Below are positions 41,839 to 52,307 of a DNA stretch of 64,000 nucleotides, one piece after another. The stretch's first letter is position 1, and the number at the start of each line of letters is the position of its first letter. A model generated the notes under the pieces. That model ran no database searches. It worked only from the letters and a program-made list of their open reading frames with translations, and had not been told where the DNA came from. The stretch is taken from positions 558,001 through 622,000 of the forward strand of contig BLLK01000029.1 of the NCBI GenBank assembly GCA_021927905.1, given 5' to 3'. This DNA comes from Chaetoceros tenuissimus (lineage: Eukaryota > Bacillariophyta > Thalassiosirophyceae > Chaetocerotales > Chaetocerotaceae). The position numbers and the translations under genes were made by a program.

Positions 41839-43281
41839 TTAGTTTATTGGTTGAAACATTGGTGTGTTAACAATACCATGACTGGCTTCATTATCAACTA
41901 GGACTTTCTGAGATACCATGAACGTAACTTCGTTCTTGTTATTGAAAAAGTGCTTAACTCTACAGGAATAAGAATGCTGCCGAACTGTCTGAACACATCG
42001 ATCAAGCTCATCTAGGGCAGGTTCATGCCCTTGGAATTTCATTGTTACAATCATATTTTTCGCAAGCTTATTTGAGCACCAAAAGTCAAGCATCTCAATT
42101 GTTTTTTCAGGATAAGCAATGACATCGGAAACCATCCAGTCGACTACGCTTTCCGGCTCAAATGCAAATGCATCGCCTTTGAGAAATTGTACCTTGTCAT
42201 CTCTCATCAAAACCGGGTCCAACTCTGAGCGATCGATTGAAATTACTGAGGTTCCAAACTTGCGAAGTATAGATGTCCACCCTCCTGGGCTCGCACCAAG
42301 ATCACAAGCCAACTCATTTTGCGAGGGTTGTAACTGCATACAAGCTAAACCTTCTGATAACTTCCTGTAGGCTGAGCTGGGCATTTTTTCTTCAATGTCT
42401 ACCTTGGCCAATCCAAGTGGAAACTGAGAATTTGGCCAAAAGGCAGTTTTACCAGGTCCAATTTGTTTTGTCTTCACTAGGGAAGCTACAGCTATCTCAT
42501 TACTTTGTAACATGATTTGGAGAAGCCAGCGCTCTGAAATATGCTCTGTTTCCTCATTGTTCTTTCTGGCAGCTTTATATGTCTTTTTCATTATTTTTGA
42601 AATTTCTTCTCCAACTTTAATACTTCTACGCATCATCGGAGGAGCAGTAGAACCTTTAATCATACCAGGTACCAATGCATGTATAATGAGACTTCCTTTT
42701 TCAGCTTTGAGAAGTAATTCTTTCCGAATCTTTTTGGAATCAGAGTCACCAGTTTGGGTATTTTCGTCTTCGTCTGAATCACCATCTCCAAACAATTCAA
42801 ACAAAATTTCTTTTGCCAGACCTTTGATAGACTCTGCCGAACAAACAACAGACTTGGGCATCGCCTGCAGAGCATAGATTGGATCATAATAGTGAGGAAT
42901 ACATCCTTCTTCTTTTTCTTCAACTCTGACAAGCCCAGGATACGGAGTAGATGCTAATACCTTCCCTTCACAATCATTAAGAGAAGCAAAACGATGTATT
43001 TCATCGATTAATGTATTTTCATAAGTATGTCGACAAGTGTAGTAGTATGGCAAAGGTTCATCTTCCAGATTTTTTGTGATTCGAGGCAAAGGGTCTACGA
43101 CTACTTGCTTCGTGGGAATATCATTACGACTTCCTTTCTTTCGTTTTGCACCATCACGATTATACCTTTTCCTTCCAGTACTCCTCTTTTCTTCATATCT
43201 ACCAAGAGGTTTCTTTGTTTTTCTTGGACTTTTACCCGTTGCAAGCAGTATCGTTGTCAAAAATGGTAAAACAGCCACCAT
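41839..43281 (-). CDS. RlmM-like SAM-dependent rRNA 2'-O-methyltransferase
   Basis: 480 aa, ATG at 43281, single exon, ending 41 bp from the convergent TLDc gene. The SAM-binding motif is DLGASPGGWTSIL, followed by VISIDRSELDP, KGDAFAFEP and WMVSDVIAYPEK, then MIVTMKFQGHE. This order and the DLGA-PGGWT signature are those of RlmM, which methylates a cytidine of bacterial 23S rRNA at the 2'-O; the Asp of VSD and Lys of MKF are candidate catalytic residues. An N-terminal domain (residues ~80-280) resembles the THUMP-bearing extension loosely. The first 20 residues are hydrophobic, followed by a Lys/Arg stretch, so organelle targeting is plausible, but there is no clear ASAFAP site. Confidence 0.8.
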   Translation of the reverse strand: MVAVLPFLTTILLATGKSPRKTKKPLGRYEEKRSTGRKRYNRDGAKRKKGSRNDIPTKQVVVDPLPRITKNLEDEPLPYYYTCRHTYENTLIDEIHRFASLNDCEGKVLASTPYPGLVRVEEKEEGCIPHYYDPIYALQAMPKSVVCSAESIKGLAKEILFELFGDGDSDEDENTQTGDSDSKKIRKELLLKAEKGSLIIHALVPGMIKGSTAPPMMRRSIKVGEEISKIMKKTYKAARKNNEETEHISERWLLQIMLQSNEIAVASLVKTKQIGPGKTAFWPNSQFPLGLAKVDIEEKMPSSAYRKLSEGLACMQLQPSQNELACDLGASPGGWTSILRKFGTSVISIDRSELDPVLMRDDKVQFLKGDAFAFEPESVVDWMVSDVIAYPEKTIEMLDFWCSNKLAKNMIVTMKFQGHEPALDELDRCVQTVRQHSYSCRVKHFFNNKNEVTFMVSQKVLVDNEASHGIVNTPMFQPIN

Positions 43282-43778
43282 TTCTCTTGAGTTTTGTATT
43301 GGTCAGTACTTATTGTCTCTTGCAAGCTTGTCGATTTGATCACATCATCAAAACCACAATTATTAGAAAAAAGATGAAAGATGAGATGGATGGTTATGGT
43401 CTGGTGGCGGGGTGTCAGTCGTGATTGGTCGGTCCGGTCGTCCGTCTTTGGTCGGTCGGTCGGTCGGCCCGATGGTAAGTTAGCTATTAGCTAGCTGCTT
43501 AGAGAAATGTTGAAGATAATAGAGGTGAAAAATGAATTCTGATTGTTGGTACCACACATACTACGTATACATACTAGTAGAGTGGATTTTGTTTGGGTTT
43601 CGTCCATGCTATTCATACACAACAAGGTGTCATTCACATCATCAACTCCAAAAGATTTATCTCATACCTACTCTAATCAGCAATTATATACTGCTACTCG
43701 AAGGCTTTGCTTGGTTTTGTCAAAATATTTGAATTAATAAAATCGAGAGAAAAAGGCCTATTGCTTCAACTCATCAAC
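43282..43778. other. Intergenic region with GGTC simple repeat
   Basis: 497 bp between divergent genes. A run of GGTCGGTC-type units spans about 43426-43470 (GGTCGGTCCGGTCG..., then four clean GGTC units). The remainder is AT-rich with no coding signal. Confidence 0.7.
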
Positions 43779-44834
43779 ATGACAACCATGATGGCAGAGA
43801 ATTTTGACATGCTAGAACGCACAATCAAAGAAATAGAAATCACCAGCTCCATATACAATAATGCTTCATACAACGAGGACGATGACTGTAATACCCGCCT
43901 TACGGTTCTCACGAAAGAGGAGTTTATGAAAGCAAAAAAAGTGTTGCAACAGATACAAAAGAATTCTTCTCCTGATGCCAAAGCATCACCTACCGAAATC
44001 AAGATAGAAGTAAATGTTGTTTTGACTAGTGCCGATGGTGGAAAATTTGATCTAAATCTTGTAGTTTCACTTCCTCAACTTTATCCAAAAGTACCTGCAA
44101 ACGTATCTTCTGCAATAATCAAAGATCTTACGCTTCAAAGCCAACGTGACGAATTCAGCAATTACCTCAATGAAATGGCAAAAGATTTGGCGGGGAATGA
44201 AGCATTAGTGGAACTGATTCAAAAAGCAGAAGATTACGCCTGTGAGTATATTGCAAACTTTGGACATGAACAATTTCAATACAGTTGGGATAAGAACAAA
44301 AATTTCTTTGTTACGTCATTGGATCTACTTACAAGATCAGCAACAGAATATTCCCGTAGTCGAGAAGGATCGTTGGACTTTTCCTCCTTTGACGAGGCCC
44401 CAGACTTTGCAATAAGACCTAGAAGCGAAAGTTTTCGCAAACAAAAGGTTGCGAGGGCAAAGTCAAAACCTAGAGTAAAACCGAAAATCCACAAATCCAA
44501 ACCTTCGGTTGCATCCGGGAGTGCGAAGAAACAGTCCAAGTCAAAATCTTTTGATCAACGGCTCGACGACTTACGTGAATTCAAAGAAGAACATGGGCAT
44601 TGCTCTGTACCTTACACATATGAGAAAAATCAGCCTCTATCGAATTGGTGCTCGAACATTAGGTACTCGTATGGTTTATATCACAGAGGATTGACACCCA
44701 CAATTAAGATGACAAAAGAAAGGATTGATGCTCTAATGGCAGTAGGATTTGACTTTGCAGGACTCAAGACACAACAGAAGAAGAAGGATGAAGCATCAGC
44801 TGTAAAGGATAAGAAGAGGAAGAATTCAAAGTGA
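43779..44834 (+). CDS. RWD domain plus helicase-associated (HA) domain protein
   Basis: 351 aa from the ATG at 43779; the frame opens upstream on TTG. Residues ~8-165 form an RWD domain (EIEITSSIYNN, then LPQLYPKVPANV, and a long C-terminal helix LAGNEALVELIQKAEDYACEYI). A basic spacer (RAKSKPRVKPKIHKSK) follows, then one HA domain, FDQRLDDLREFKEEHGHCSVP...LSNWCSNIRY...TKERIDALMAVGFDF. HA domains are widespread and expanded in diatoms, and RWD domains mediate protein-protein contacts in GCN2- and E2-related proteins. The combination in one protein is unfamiliar to me. Probably nuclear given the basic spacer; function unknown. Confidence 0.78.
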   Translation: MTTMMAENFDMLERTIKEIEITSSIYNNASYNEDDDCNTRLTVLTKEEFMKAKKVLQQIQKNSSPDAKASPTEIKIEVNVVLTSADGGKFDLNLVVSLPQLYPKVPANVSSAIIKDLTLQSQRDEFSNYLNEMAKDLAGNEALVELIQKAEDYACEYIANFGHEQFQYSWDKNKNFFVTSLDLLTRSATEYSRSREGSLDFSSFDEAPDFAIRPRSESFRKQKVARAKSKPRVKPKIHKSKPSVASGSAKKQSKSKSFDQRLDDLREFKEEHGHCSVPYTYEKNQPLSNWCSNIRYSYGLYHRGLTPTIKMTKERIDALMAVGFDFAGLKTQQKKKDEASAVKDKKRKNSK

Positions 44835-45010
44835 AAAATGTACTATTGAATCATATCCTCATCCACTGTGTTAGATACATACCTAACATCCATTGTACGG
44901 CATTTTTTTCATCTGTTTTCTACTTGTTCTGAATCATATAAGCAATTTGAACAGTAGTTCATAGTAAATAAGATATTATTCCTATAAATTATGTGTACAT
45001 ATTTATAAAA

Positions 45011-46558
45011 CTATTCATAAGAAATACCTTCATCAGGTGAAGTTGTAATATCACTGTCCTGATTCAACGATGGGAATACATCAATTTTGAGACCTGAATT
45101 CATTTCCAATGGACTGTCTGTGGAAAGTCTAATGTCTCGACCATACATGAGTTCGTACAATGCTTCATCTTCAGGATCATACGAAAGGCCTTGCTGTTGT
45201 TCTCCTTGTATATTTTGACCTCCTTGTCTAGGTTCACTCGAGTCACCTCTCAAGTGATCCCAATTTATTTCCGATCTAAATGCAGGATTATCCTCCTCAA
45301 AGGATTCACTTAGGCCATTCAAAACAAAATCCGAATTTAAATTTGAAGAACGATCTGGTACATTCTCACTGCCATTGTTCCTATTTCTGTGCCTCATATA
45401 TTGCTGATAAATCCTCAGTTGATTTGCAATCATGGAACCATCTGCATCACTTTCTTGTCTCACATTAGTATCTTGTCTGTTTTTGAAACAACATGAAAAT
45501 CTTTCTGTAGAGTCGGAATCTGGAATCTCTCCTCCGGCCATGATGACAAGCCAAAGCGCTTTAATCCATGATATATCAGTTTTTTCTCGACGGATGGCAT
45601 TGACCTTTGGTCTGCAATAGACAAGAATATTAAAGACGCCCCCAAGAGGGAAAATTGAATACAATAATAGCGGTATGAGTTTATCACCTTGCAAAAGGTG
45701 ATTCTGTGTACCAAGAAAGTCCAAGACCAAAACTATACACGGCACAGTGTATACAAAGCAGAAGCAGCTAATGTAGAGGAATGCCTGAATAGTTGACTCT
45801 CGCATATAGAGACGAGACAGGTACTCTACATTCGTTTCATGCGGTTGTCGCACGGTGTAGTTTGTGTTGTCACCGGCTCCTTGATCATTGGCTCTAGCCC
45901 TGAATAAGAGAGTCTTTTTTCTTGCATGCCCGATCAAAAGGACCGAAGAATAACTCACTGTGAATAGGCACAGTATAGGAAAACCAATCCCCCCAATTAT
46001 TATGAAGACATCCTTGTAAGTTCCTCTTTCGCATTCACCATAATTTGGGGAGCCTGCCACTAAGCAATCTGAAGGAAAGGTGGCGTAATAACACGATCCT
46101 ATCATACTTGAATTGTATACGCCCATGAAAAGAGCTGTCGTCGTCAAAAGCAGATTAGAAATAACAATTGCAGCGTGCAAATACCTCTCAACTCTTAGAT
46201 AAAAAGCTTGATCAGACATCCCATGCCGAAGTTTGCATACATAGTAAACACACAAACAGGCTGTGTACATTGGAACTAGACTGAATCCATTAGTTGCTAA
46301 AAACCCGTTGAGGTTACAGGTGGCAACATTACCTCGCGACCAATCGGCAAATTCAGTGCCCTTCGGAGGCGAGAAAGGACCGCTCATGATGGCCAACGAC
46401 TGAATCAGATCTGAAATACCGAGGCTGAAAATGATGCGTCGATATGGAGTTGTGAGTTTCTTCTTAGAGAGTCCAATCATCCCCATGATGGTGGCGGAAG
46501 AGATAAGAGAGCACGTTGACGTGCTAACTCCAATTGCAAATCGATGCCCTCCTGTCAT
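45011..46558 (-). CDS. Seven-transmembrane receptor-like protein (cAMP-receptor-like GPCR)
   Basis: 515 aa, ATG at 46558, single exon. Seven hydrophobic segments occupy residues ~5-330. Helix 2 has LGISDLIQSLAIM, and the end of helix 7 has NILVYCRPKVNAIRR, resembling the NPxxY region. Two extracellular Cys (in NVATCNL and SCYYATF) could form the conserved disulfide. The C-terminal ~180 residues are a polar, Ser/Asn/acid-rich cytoplasmic tail, as in receptors with phosphorylation-based desensitisation. The pattern is closest to the cAMP-receptor-like/secretin-like GPCR groups of protists. Ligand unknown. A helical membrane protein of another type is less likely. Confidence 0.7.
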   Translation of the reverse strand: MTGGHRFAIGVSTSTCSLISSATIMGMIGLSKKKLTTPYRRIIFSLGISDLIQSLAIMSGPFSPPKGTEFADWSRGNVATCNLNGFLATNGFSLVPMYTACLCVYYVCKLRHGMSDQAFYLRVERYLHAAIVISNLLLTTTALFMGVYNSSMIGSCYYATFPSDCLVAGSPNYGECERGTYKDVFIIIGGIGFPILCLFTVSYSSVLLIGHARKKTLLFRARANDQGAGDNTNYTVRQPHETNVEYLSRLYMRESTIQAFLYISCFCFVYTVPCIVLVLDFLGTQNHLLQGDKLIPLLLYSIFPLGGVFNILVYCRPKVNAIRREKTDISWIKALWLVIMAGGEIPDSDSTERFSCCFKNRQDTNVRQESDADGSMIANQLRIYQQYMRHRNRNNGSENVPDRSSNLNSDFVLNGLSESFEEDNPAFRSEINWDHLRGDSSEPRQGGQNIQGEQQQGLSYDPEDEALYELMYGRDIRLSTDSPLEMNSGLKIDVFPSLNQDSDITTSPDEGISYE

Positions 46559-47734
46559 TGCGTGGATTTAGAATTAAAGAAAAATCTATTTGATGTAATT
46601 ACGTAACTTCAGGCCTGTACCACGGCAGCGAATTTATTTTAGCGGTTTAGCGCTTGAGATCTCTTTGCCTCCTTGAACCTTGAACTTAGTGGTTGTCGCA
46701 GGCAAACACAAGAAAACAGGCATTTACTTTGATGTAACAAACATAAACGTGGTTGAGCAGAACAGGCAGGGGTGTACGTATGTAGTTGAATTTAATATCT
46801 TATTTACAAGTTTTCACTAAAACACCCTTACTATTATAAAGGTTTGAGTACTGGATTGGCTGCTATTTTGCGGTTTTGTTTTCTAATTCTCATACTTACG
46901 TACGTCCGCATTAAGACAAAAATCTATCTCTATTCTCTTTTTTTCTATGTACTTGGTACGTAATACATTGCCTGTCGAAAAAAGGGTCTACGAGTACTAA
47001 AAACTAGAAACATTTTTGGAAAGTCTCTATTTTCCTCCTCCATCCTTCTATTGCACATGGAATGTTCAGAACTATGGTAAGACCAGGTGTTTATTCGTAT
47101 CTTATCAACAGAGCACACTAGTGCATGCTCCTAAGGTTATAGGCACAGTTTTACCTCCTCATTTCGATATCAAAATATCTCCATGCATGATAAACTGAAA
47201 TGCGTATCGATGTTTGATGTTTTAGTATGTGCTTTTTATTAGTCCCATTGCAATCATCTGTGAGATCATTGCTTTATCGTAGAAGTTCTCCAAGCTCTTA
47301 TATGATGCCTATTTCTCAAGCAGACCTCTACACTATAACATGATGAACTTTGATTGTTGTCAATTTTACAACTTCTTGCTTGTTTTCTTAGTTTATAGTT
47401 GATCTTCTCCATCATCATTCTTCTGAAGGAAAAGCTTGTCAGTCCAATAATACTCAAATAATTCATTTTTCAATACCAACACAAATGCTGTGCACTGTGC
47501 AAATAAAAAATAAATCTACGACAGAAGTCGGGATTTTAGGATATGTCGGGTAGGCCGTTGAAGTAGGACGGAGAAGCTGTGAGAACCAGAGAAATGAGAA
47601 CAGAGCCTCATACCAAAAAGATATCCAGATCTGCACAATAAGTAAGAAATAAGAACTGGTGCACCTTTTCACAATTCTTCAAGAAGTATAGTTCTTGTCG
47701 CGAAGAGTTCATATCTAGATCAATTACCAGTGAC
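46559..47734. other. 1.2-kb region without a supported gene
   Basis: AT-rich with short frames only on both strands. It holds the divergent promoters of the 7TM gene and the aminotransferase gene. A CTTACGTACGTCC motif lies at about 46896-46908. Confidence 0.5.
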
Positions 47735-49154
47735 ATGAGAAAAATGCCAAAGAATCCAATAGCTGCTTTCTCTTATCAAGTTGCCAATAGACTCAATGGA
47801 CTAGACAAACCGACGGTGTGGCATGAGTTTTCCCCACTTAGCCATGAATTTGGGTCAGTGAATCTTGGTCAAGGTTTTCCCGATTGGAATCCCCCTGCTT
47901 TCGCAATCGAAGCTATGAATAAAGCTGTTGAACCTACAAGCGGAAGAAACGCCAACCAATACGCCCGTTCTTATGCTCACATGCCACTTGCTCAAGTGCT
48001 AGCAAATGATTATAGTGAGAGATTTGACAGAGTTATTGATCCATTAACACAGGTTGCTACTGCAGTAGGATGTACAAATGCATTATACTGTGCCTTGCAA
48101 GGAATGATAAACGATGGCGATGAAGTTTTGCTTCTTGAGCCTGCATTCGATGTGTATATTGCACAAACAAAAATGGCTGGTGGGAAATGCAAGTTCATTC
48201 CTCTTCGATCAAAATCTTCCGACAATAATTCAGAAAAGAGTGCAAATGAATTCTTTAATCTTGATATGGATGAATTGGAGAATGCAATCACCGATAAAAC
48301 AAAGGCTTTTATCCTAAACACCCCTCACAATCCGACTGGGAAAATGTTTACAAAAGAAGAAATGGAGAAAATTGCAGAGGTAATGAAACGTCATCCACAA
48401 GTTGTCATCATTGCAGATGAAGTATACGAACACATTGTATTTGATGAAGAGACATCGCCACACATTAGCTTTGCTACAATTGACGGGATGTTTGATCGAA
48501 CATTGACATTGAGTAGCTCTGGAAAGACCTTTTCAAACACTGGATGGAAAATTGGCTGGGTAAGTAGAGATATTTTTATGAAATATCTTCGGTTCTGTCT
48601 GTTTTTAATTCTATATGGCTTGTTACTTACCATTTTGAAAGGCTATCGGGCCACCAGAACTTGTGCATTTGGTTACTGCTGCTCAGCAGTGGATCAACTT
48701 CAGCGCACCAACTCCAAATCAAGATGCAATTGCTCAATGTCTCGTCAAGGCAAAAGAGCCATACGAAGGATATGATTCATACTATAAATGGGTCGCAGCA
48801 GAATACAAAAGGAAAAGGGGCCTCCTATGTGATGCTCTAAGATCTGCAGGCATGGAACCAATCGTACCTGACGGCGGTTTTTTCATCATGACAGATACCA
48901 GCTCAATCGATGTTCCAACGGAATTTCTCGAGGAAAAGACTGTAGCAATGCCAACTGATCCAATGCCACGCGACTGGGCTATGAGCCGCTATTTTACAAA
49001 AGAAGTAGGTGTGACTGCTATTCCTCCTTCTGCATTTTATGACACTCCGAACGTTCCTTTGGCAAAAAATCTATTAAGATTTGCTTATTGTAAAGGTGAT
49101 GACACAATCATCGAAGCTGGGAAGAGATTTCAAAAGTATTTCAATAAAAACTAA
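47735..49154 (+). CDS. Kynurenine-type aminotransferase (class I/II)
   Basis: Two exons, 47735-48559 and 48642-49154, with an 82-nt intron just after the Lys-containing GKTFSNTGWKIGW; 445 aa. Fold-type I PLP motifs: NLGQGFPDW, a Tyr of the Y-x-R region, NTPHNPTGKMF, DEVYEHIVFD, SSSGKTFSNTGWK (PLP Lys) and the substrate Arg in LRFAYCKGD. The GQGFPDW and GKTFSxTGWKxGW motifs are those of kynurenine-oxoglutarate transaminase/cysteine-conjugate beta-lyase enzymes. No targeting sequence is obvious. The exact amino donor cannot be set from sequence; glutamine transaminase K activity is also common in this group. Confidence 0.9.
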
Positions 49155-49239
49155 ACCAGTTAATCAACCAAAACCAAGTACGAGAGAATCTAACTTCGTT
49201 AATATTCAAAATAATTGAATAATTTGGGCATCAACTACT

Positions 49240-50130
49240 TCAATGCTTCATGACAAATTTCCGAAATTCATCTTCCAATGCAAGATGACGGCAAATTTCT
49301 GACAAAACACTTAAATCTTCACCAATGTCGTCAAATTGATTTGAAAACACGCACTTATCAATATCAATCTCGCCCTTTACATGATGAGACCAATTTCTAC
49401 CAAATCCATTCTCTCGACTTTTGTTTCCTTTAATCCATTTCACATAATCGTCGCAAGAAACTTTTGAGCCTTCAATCACTACTATACCAGGGTACCCGTG
49501 TTTTAGATAGCCATGCAAATTTCTATCATTGGCCTCTTCTACAATATTCCTCCGCCTATCTTTGTTTGTGATATGATGAACCCATATCCAAAGTCGCTTA
49601 AATTTCAATGATTCATCGATTGAGCTGCTACTTCCGGCTTCGGGCTCATCTCCTTCCTCTTCACGATCCCTGTTTTCTAAACTGGAAAGCATATCTTCTC
49701 CACGATCTTGCCAAAAATGAATTAATTCCATTAATGATTCAGAGCCAATCATTGATGAAGATTGGTTATTTAATTCTTTTGCAAACAAATCTCTTTGGTT
49801 CCTATTCAACTTATCAAAATTCACAATTGATACTATGGCAGCAGCGGTTTCTGGGTATTCACATGGCAGTGTTACATGTATTGTAGCACAAGCAACCTTT
49901 CCAGCTATACAATACTTCGTAATAAATTCAAGCGTGATGGACTTTTCAAATAGGCGTGGTACATCCGCCATTGTAGATCCATCTAGTATTGCTTCATTCA
50001 GCTGTTTATATACATCCAAGTTGACAATAGTCATTTGCGTCGTCACAGTTGAATTATCGCTCTCAAAATCCATACCATAGATCATCTCTACAGCAGATAC
50101 TTCCTCCACTAGTCTTTCCAACACTTCCAT
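49240..50130 (-). CDS. RWDD2-like protein (RWD plus PRP3 C-terminal-type domain)
   Basis: 296 aa from ATG 50130. The frame continues upstream to a TTG at 50256, but that 42-residue stretch is hydrophobic and starts on no ATG, so I exclude it. An RWD domain fills residues ~1-145 (VSAVEMIYGMDFES, then LPCEYPETAAAI). The C-terminal part, KFKRLWIWVHHITNKDRRRNIVEEAN...LHGYLKHGYPGIVVIEG, matches the domain shared by RWDD2 proteins and the PRP3 C-terminus. RWDD2 proteins are eukaryote-wide but poorly characterised. The product is acidic, with no membrane segment. It is the second RWD protein within 6 kb. Confidence 0.8.
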   Translation of the reverse strand: MEVLERLVEEVSAVEMIYGMDFESDNSTVTTQMTIVNLDVYKQLNEAILDGSTMADVPRLFEKSITLEFITKYCIAGKVACATIHVTLPCEYPETAAAIVSIVNFDKLNRNQRDLFAKELNNQSSSMIGSESLMELIHFWQDRGEDMLSSLENRDREEEGDEPEAGSSSSIDESLKFKRLWIWVHHITNKDRRRNIVEEANDRNLHGYLKHGYPGIVVIEGSKVSCDDYVKWIKGNKSRENGFGRNWSHHVKGEIDIDKCVFSNQFDDIGEDLSVLSEICRHLALEDEFRKFVMKH

Positions 50131-50591
50131 TGTAATACTATAAAGCACCAAACTGTAATCACTACTAAGAATGCAAAAGTTAATGTAGACACAAAGTACC
50201 AATATGGAAATACAAAAGAAAAGGTAAGCTGCAAAGCTGCAAAGCGCAAGACGCAAGAGCTACATGAACGAAACAAAAGGACGGCGAACAGACGATAATG
50301 ATCTTTTCTAAAATCGCTATCGCTTGCTAAAATAGTAGCAAGAATTTCAATGACGCAAACTTTCTCCACTTGACACGTCGCTAATTCAAAAATTCTAAAT
50401 TCTGAAATTTTTCTTCTTTATCTTTTGTATTGTATTGAACACAACATCATCTCTTCTTCTTTTCGCTTATTCAATCTAGATAATATTACAGTTTACACTA
50501 CAGTGTCCCAAAAGGAAAAACGTTTCCCCATCATTTCTTTTTCACAAAATCTTGAGGTTCCAATTCCAAAAACAGAAAATAGACTAATCAA
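50131..50591. other. Intergenic region between divergent RWDD2-like and CX9C genes
   Basis: 461 bp, AT-rich, no gene or repeat recognised. Confidence 0.4.
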
Positions 50592-50825
50592 ATGACCAGC
50601 ACAACAGAAAAGAAAATTATTCCAGCCAATTACACTAGAAGAGGAACAAACGTTTCGAATCCAGTAGTATCAGCCATGTTGGGTTCCAATATCTTGAGCA
50701 ATTGCAATGATGTGAAAGATATGTTTTATCAATGCTATAAATATGACCTTGGTAAAAGACAGAGACCCATGATTTGTGATACCGCTGAGAGATATTATGA
50801 AGCTTGCCTTGAGAGCGCAGAATAA
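50592..50825 (+). CDS. Small twin-CX9C (CHCH) protein
   Basis: 77 aa, ATG at 50592. Two Cys pairs each spaced by nine residues: C-NDVKDMFYQ-C and C-DTAERYYEA-C. This is the twin CX9C coiled-coil-helix signature of proteins imported into the mitochondrial intermembrane space by Mia40. Members include respiratory complex assembly factors and accessory subunits of complex I and IV. The short N-terminus (MTSTTEKKIIPANYTRR) carries no presequence, as expected. Which member it is cannot be settled. A TA-repeat lies 3' near 50920. Confidence 0.8.
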   Translation: MTSTTEKKIIPANYTRRGTNVSNPVVSAMLGSNILSNCNDVKDMFYQCYKYDLGKRQRPMICDTAERYYEACLESAE

Positions 50826-50975
50826 TATATATTTGATCCAGAGAATGCTTTGTCTTGGTATGCACCATCTCTTCTAATGAAGAATGCCATTGCCAATACA
50901 AGTGATTTGAAAATAGTATATATATATATGTTCCTTATAATAATTATAGACCCCAATTACGAAAAAACTATACCA

Positions 50976-51884
50976 CTATGAATGCTTTGACATGAAAAGT
51001 GCAAATCTTTTCGCAGGATTGTTTTCAACGGGTTTGCTGTTGTCATTGCCTTGTGAAGGCTGAGGTAGATTCTTCTTCCATACAGTGTCCCCTCCCTCTC
51101 TCGCGCGAATGGCCATTTCAGTTCCAGTTAGATTACCTCCCTCAATCTGCTTCTTGAGAGCTATCGAGACAGATTCCATGGTATCTTTGATGGCTTGAAC
51201 CTTATCAGGCAGGTAGCCTTCAAAATCGGCAATTTTCTTATTTAACTTCTCAAGGGCAGTTTCCATTTCTTCAAGTTGGAGGTCAGGACCAACTTGATTC
51301 ATGCTCTCCTCTACAGTTTTTGAATTCACAGTTTCCAAATACCGCTGCAGCAATTCTACTTCACCATTAATTTTATTCAGTCCTTCATGAATCTTTTCTT
51401 CTCTCAATAGTGCCAAGTTCTCGCTCGCCACTCGCACCTTATTTCGCAAATCTTTGGCCTTTAGATGAACTTCTTGATCCAGTAACTCATCTGGCTCCAA
51501 TAGACTTTGCCTCGCAAACATTTCCATGTCGGTAGATTCATCAAGATCAAATTCAGCAGTAGAAGTCGAACTGACACTGATATCGTCCAAGACTTTAGAA
51601 TCATCTGTTGAATTCAATTTCATCGCCTTGTGTAGTTGTGCCTTCAGTGGAGTTGATCCGAATTCTTGCATAGATTCAAACTCTTTAGGCGGAACAGATT
51701 TTAAAGTTGATTCAAATGTAGAATGTACAGATTTTTGCAATTGATCTTGGTGTAGATTATTGGTTGCAGAAAGTGTATTTGTAAGGGTAGAAAGCGCTGC
51801 GTTCAGTTCATTTTGAGGAACGACAACTCTTCTTCTTCCCACAGAAGAATAGGCATCGCTTTCGTCTTGAATCTGGTTCTCCAT
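50976..51884 (-). CDS. Coiled-coil protein of unknown function
   Basis: 302 aa, ATG at 51884, single exon. Predicted coiled coil in about residues 135-245 (KAKDLRNKVRVASENLALLREEK, then EEMETALEKLNKKIADFEG). The first 100 residues are Ser/Asn-rich, and the tail is polar and basic (NNPAKRFALFMSKHS). No recognised domain. The amphipathic helices and length could suit a kinetochore or cytoskeletal subunit, but this is a guess with no motif to support it. It converges on the CX9C gene. Confidence 0.55.
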   Translation of the reverse strand: MENQIQDESDAYSSVGRRRVVVPQNELNAALSTLTNTLSATNNLHQDQLQKSVHSTFESTLKSVPPKEFESMQEFGSTPLKAQLHKAMKLNSTDDSKVLDDISVSSTSTAEFDLDESTDMEMFARQSLLEPDELLDQEVHLKAKDLRNKVRVASENLALLREEKIHEGLNKINGEVELLQRYLETVNSKTVEESMNQVGPDLQLEEMETALEKLNKKIADFEGYLPDKVQAIKDTMESVSIALKKQIEGGNLTGTEMAIRAREGGDTVWKKNLPQPSQGNDNSKPVENNPAKRFALFMSKHS

Positions 51885-52307
51885 CTAGCTTTCAGTTGTT
51901 TGATTTTTCAAGCAGTGCTGCAACACAATCTTACTGTTTCTCTGAATACAGTTAGTTGTAGTGGCGTTGGATTGTTTGATTTCATCATGAAGAAGAAAAT
52001 CACCAAATTTGAATTTACCGTTTTTTTGGAGATGGCTAAATGACTTCTATTGACATCGATACAAACTATCTCCTTCCCGTTGGTATTTCCATCTAACGGC
52101 AGCTGTTTGACACCACTGTCTTCAAACTTCAGACACTTTCTGAGCATTTTGGTGTTCTTTCGAACAAAACTAAAACTGGTCTAGTAGACCTCCTCCTCCC
52201 TACAACCTACAATACATTCCTACTCCCACAAAAACATAACATACATACTTTAGTTGAAAACCATTTTTACATAAAGATACTACCAATCCAAGCTCTATCT
52301 AGAAACT
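51885..52307. other. Intergenic region before CP12-like gene
   Basis: 423 bp between divergent genes. A minus-strand frame (51908-52147, 79 codons) shows no domain; not supported as a gene. Confidence 0.4.

Noticed and set aside
50131-50256. N-terminal hydrophobic extension of the RWDD2-like protein
   Set aside because: Only non-ATG starts are available; the natural ATG at 50130 begins right at the RWD domain.
51908-52147. 79-codon minus-strand frame with ATG next to the coiled-coil gene
   Set aside because: No domain, no splice link into the neighbour that I could find, and composition like that of intergenic DNA.
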